Shown: in pieces, positions 46,587 through 48,545 of the stretch
How the letters are laid out: every line of letters starts with the position of its first letter
How positions within the stretch are numbered: the first letter of the stretch is position 1
Source of the DNA: a bacterium c-19
GTDB taxonomy: Bacteria > Bacillota_I > Bacilli_A > Erysipelotrichales > Erysipelotrichaceae
Assembly (NCBI GenBank): GCA_009917405.1
Contig: QZED01000012.1
Span: forward strand, 1 to 48,545
DNA length: 48,545 nt
Direction: 5' to 3'
The notes under the pieces: model-generated
Seen by the model: the letters and a program-made list of their open reading frames with translations, nothing else
What the model was told of the DNA's origin: nothing
The model's database searches: none
Made by a program: the position numbers and the translations under genes

Positions 46587-48290
46587 TTATTTTACTTCCT
46601 GACTTGCCTTTAATAAATCCGCTATATGCTGTTTTCTAAACTTTCCGCTGTTCTTCCTTAAGCAGATTCTGTTAAGAAAATAAGGTATCAGTAACAATAC
46701 CGCAAAGATTAAAAAGACAGGATGCATTTCAATCACAAAACATACGGCACAGGCACAGCTTGAAACTACACTGATCATTAACATACCGCGATTACTCAAC
46801 CGCTGATATACATATCGTATCGAATCACACGGAACACCGTCATTAACTAAAATAATATTTGATGTTAAATGATATTTCCAGTTGTTTTGATTCGTAATAT
46901 AAATGAATATCATATAGAACAAATAAATGATTCCAATCAACAACCACAGGATAATATCCTCTGCGGATCCCTGTTTTGAAAGCTCATATTTATCACTTAA
47001 CATCGGATGGAACACTTCTATTCTTTGATCGTATAATTCATTAAAAAGTTTTTCTAAATACGCAGAGTCACCTTTTAATTCATACTGAATCGTATTTATC
47101 TCATCATAATTATCAATTCGCTGCTTTAAATCATCACTGTTATAATAAGCCATTGCGCGTGTGTGGGCATCCTTTTCGGTAATGATCTCACGTATTTCAA
47201 ATGAAATTTCATTTATCCATGTACCATGTACATAATTTAACCTAAACTGCTTCCCGATTAATTCTGTTTCACTCACACCATATTGCCCCGCTAAGAACTG
47301 AGCTGTATTTTGATTGATGATAATGCCGCCGTCTTTTAATTTTTCTTTATCCTGCTCATGATGACTCGGCACCGCATTGATCGGAAAAGTATTCGTTCCG
47401 GTATCATAAGCTAAGAAGTTGATAATGGAATGACTGTCTTTCATCGTTCTTTCATACTCAGCCGGATCTTTGATATATAGGTATTCACTTTCATATAAAT
47501 CATCATATACTTTCCATTGATACTGACGAATATTGATCAGTAACATAATAATAATCGCAAATGAAAACAATGAATATAAAAGCATAGTTTTACGGCTTTG
47601 TTTTTTTATAATACTTTTCATTACAGTATTAATTTCTGTTTGTTTTATTTCAATTGGTTTAACATGAGAATTCAAAATCTCTCCTTGAAATTTAGATGTT
47701 TCAATTATCTTCCCTTGCTTCATTTCCAACAAGGTCGTAGATTCCTTAACGATATGAGTTAAATCATGTGTTACTACGATCACAGTCGACGTTTTAGCTT
47801 TTTCATATAATAATTCCATAACTGCACTTGCCGATGCCTTATCTAACGCAGAGGTAGGCTCATCAAACAAATAAATATCTGCACGACGGCACAATGCCTT
47901 TACGATCATAATACGCTGTTTTTGACCTTTGGATAATTCATTCGGATACTGATGAATTAAATGATCGACCTTTAAAGCTTTCATATATGAGGAAGGGTCC
48001 TCAAATGAATCAGGATAAAACGCTGCACATGTTTTTAGATTCTCATCTACACTCATCGTATCCAGCAGCTCATAATTTTGTAAAGCATATACAACCTGAT
48101 TGTCTTCAATTTCAATTTTTCCTTGATCGCATTGTTCATATCCGCATAAAATATTTAACAGTGTCGTTTTGCCGATTCCGCTTTTTCCGTATAATACATA
48201 CATCCCGTTTGCGCTGAAATCATAGCTGATATGATCTAATATTGTTCTTCCGTTATAGCTTTTACTTATATCTGTGAGTTTACATTTCAT
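46587..48290 (-). CDS. ABC transporter: ATP-binding domain fused to a permease region
   Basis: A 567-residue protein. Residues 1-210 are a MacB/LolD-type ATPase: Walker A GKSGIGKTTLLN, signature LSKGQKQR, Walker B IYLFDEPTSALDK and the H-loop VVTHD. Residues 235-560 hold one membrane helix, a 190-residue extracellular region and three more helices, like MacB/FtsX permeases of the bacteriocin or peptide export type. The ATG follows the stop of the partner permease gene by four bases. Substrate unknown; export of a peptide or antimicrobial is the usual role of relatives. Confidence 0.85.
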   Translation of the reverse strand: MKCKLTDISKSYNGRTILDHISYDFSANGMYVLYGKSGIGKTTLLNILCGYEQCDQGKIEIEDNQVVYALQNYELLDTMSVDENLKTCAAFYPDSFEDPSSYMKALKVDHLIHQYPNELSKGQKQRIMIVKALCRRADIYLFDEPTSALDKASASAVMELLYEKAKTSTVIVVTHDLTHIVKESTTLLEMKQGKIIETSKFQGEILNSHVKPIEIKQTEINTVMKSIIKKQSRKTMLLYSLFSFAIIIMLLINIRQYQWKVYDDLYESEYLYIKDPAEYERTMKDSHSIINFLAYDTGTNTFPINAVPSHHEQDKEKLKDGGIIINQNTAQFLAGQYGVSETELIGKQFRLNYVHGTWINEISFEIREIITEKDAHTRAMAYYNSDDLKQRIDNYDEINTIQYELKGDSAYLEKLFNELYDQRIEVFHPMLSDKYELSKQGSAEDIILWLLIGIIYLFYMIFIYITNQNNWKYHLTSNIILVNDGVPCDSIRYVYQRLSNRGMLMISVVSSCACAVCFVIEMHPVFLIFAVLLLIPYFLNRICLRKNSGKFRKQHIADLLKASQEVK

Positions 48291-48294
48291 CGCC

Positions 48295-48545
48295 TTAACC
48301 TCTCGTTAAATATTTCAAATAAAGTGTTGTTCCTATTTCATATATAACGACAACAAACAGGAAGCTGTATACAAAATGAATAAGTGACCAATCCAAGACA
48401 CTTCGATTCAATATTGACAGCGCTGCTTGGTTTAACAATGGAATACATCCCATCATTAACAGAAATGACAATACTCCTGTTATTATACACAGACATAAAT
48501 TCACTATAGCCTCTACCTTTATCGGTGAATAACCGCATTGCTTTA
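48295..48545 (-). CDS. FtsX-like ABC permease, C-terminal part, cut by the window edge
   Basis: An open frame running from the window edge to the TAA at 48295. It reads GYSPIKVEAIVNLC, the usual cytoplasmic turn before a permease helix, and then two or three hydrophobic helices, ending YLKYLTRG. This is the C-terminus of an FtsX/MacB-like permease that partners the ABC protein downstream. The internal GTG at 48504 is not a start, since the frame stays open upstream. Confidence 0.7.
   Translation of the reverse strand, partial: KQCGYSPIKVEAIVNLCLCIITGVLSFLLMMGCIPLLNQAALSILNRSVLDWSLIHFVYSFLFVVVIYEIGTTLYLKYLTRG

Overview
The window is AT-rich bacterial chromosomal DNA with dense Gram-positive gene order, strong Shine-Dalgarno sites and U-rich terminators. 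A delta subunit of RNA polymerase (rpoE), a RicT/YaaT homologue, a T-box in front of serS, a short SRP RNA beside tadA and dnaX, and the yaaA-recF-gyrB-gyrA block all indicate a low-GC Bacillota. The AT-rich style and operon make-up would fit an Erysipelotrichia-like lineage, but that narrower placement is inference. No rRNA or tRNA gene was found.

Layout. At 0.1-2.6 kb a DUF1934 gene, argS and rpoE form one plus-strand operon ending at a clear terminator. At 2.8-4.9 kb are two accessory genes: an AAA ATPase of the DUF4143 type and a VanZ-like membrane protein. A gene-free kilobase (4.9-5.7 kb) follows, with two diverged copies of a roughly 140-bp structured repeat. At 5.67-11.3 kb lies an overlapping aromatic amino-acid operon, aroB-aroC-aroF-aroA-tyrA. 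It is preceded by a good promoter, an 11-codon reading frame MRNNAYFYYYE and a terminator, which together look like tyrosine/phenylalanine attenuation by ribosome stalling. From 11.4 to 25.9 kb the minus strand carries a two-component system, a GNAT acetyltransferase, tmk-holB-ricT-rsmI, tcdA, and mutS-mutL-miaA.

From 26.1 to 33.5 kb the content is mixed: a broken exported-protein gene, a small unknown gene, a PTS EIIC/EIIB-like protein lacking its key residues, a RodA/FtsW glycosyltransferase, NAD kinase, a CYTH protein, a DUF1294 protein and a possible EVE/PUA-like protein. From 33.6 to 46 kb nearly everything is on the minus strand and concerns replication, repair or translation: recR, ybaB, dnaX, tadA, SRP RNA, a YcxB-like gene, serS with its T-box, gyrA, gyrB, recF and yaaA. 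Two perfect parS sites (in dnaX and beside the SRP RNA gene) and two DnaA-box-like sites upstream of yaaA place this end near the replication origin. dnaA and dnaN are not next to yaaA; an ABC transporter and a cut-off permease gene lie there instead.

The most interesting signals are the aromatic leader peptide with its attenuator, a dispersed palindrome ATGGAA-N4-TTCCAT seen at least seven times between 9 and 33 kb, the hairpin-rich repeat pair at 4.9-5.5 kb, and a PTS permease homologue that seems unable to transfer phosphate.
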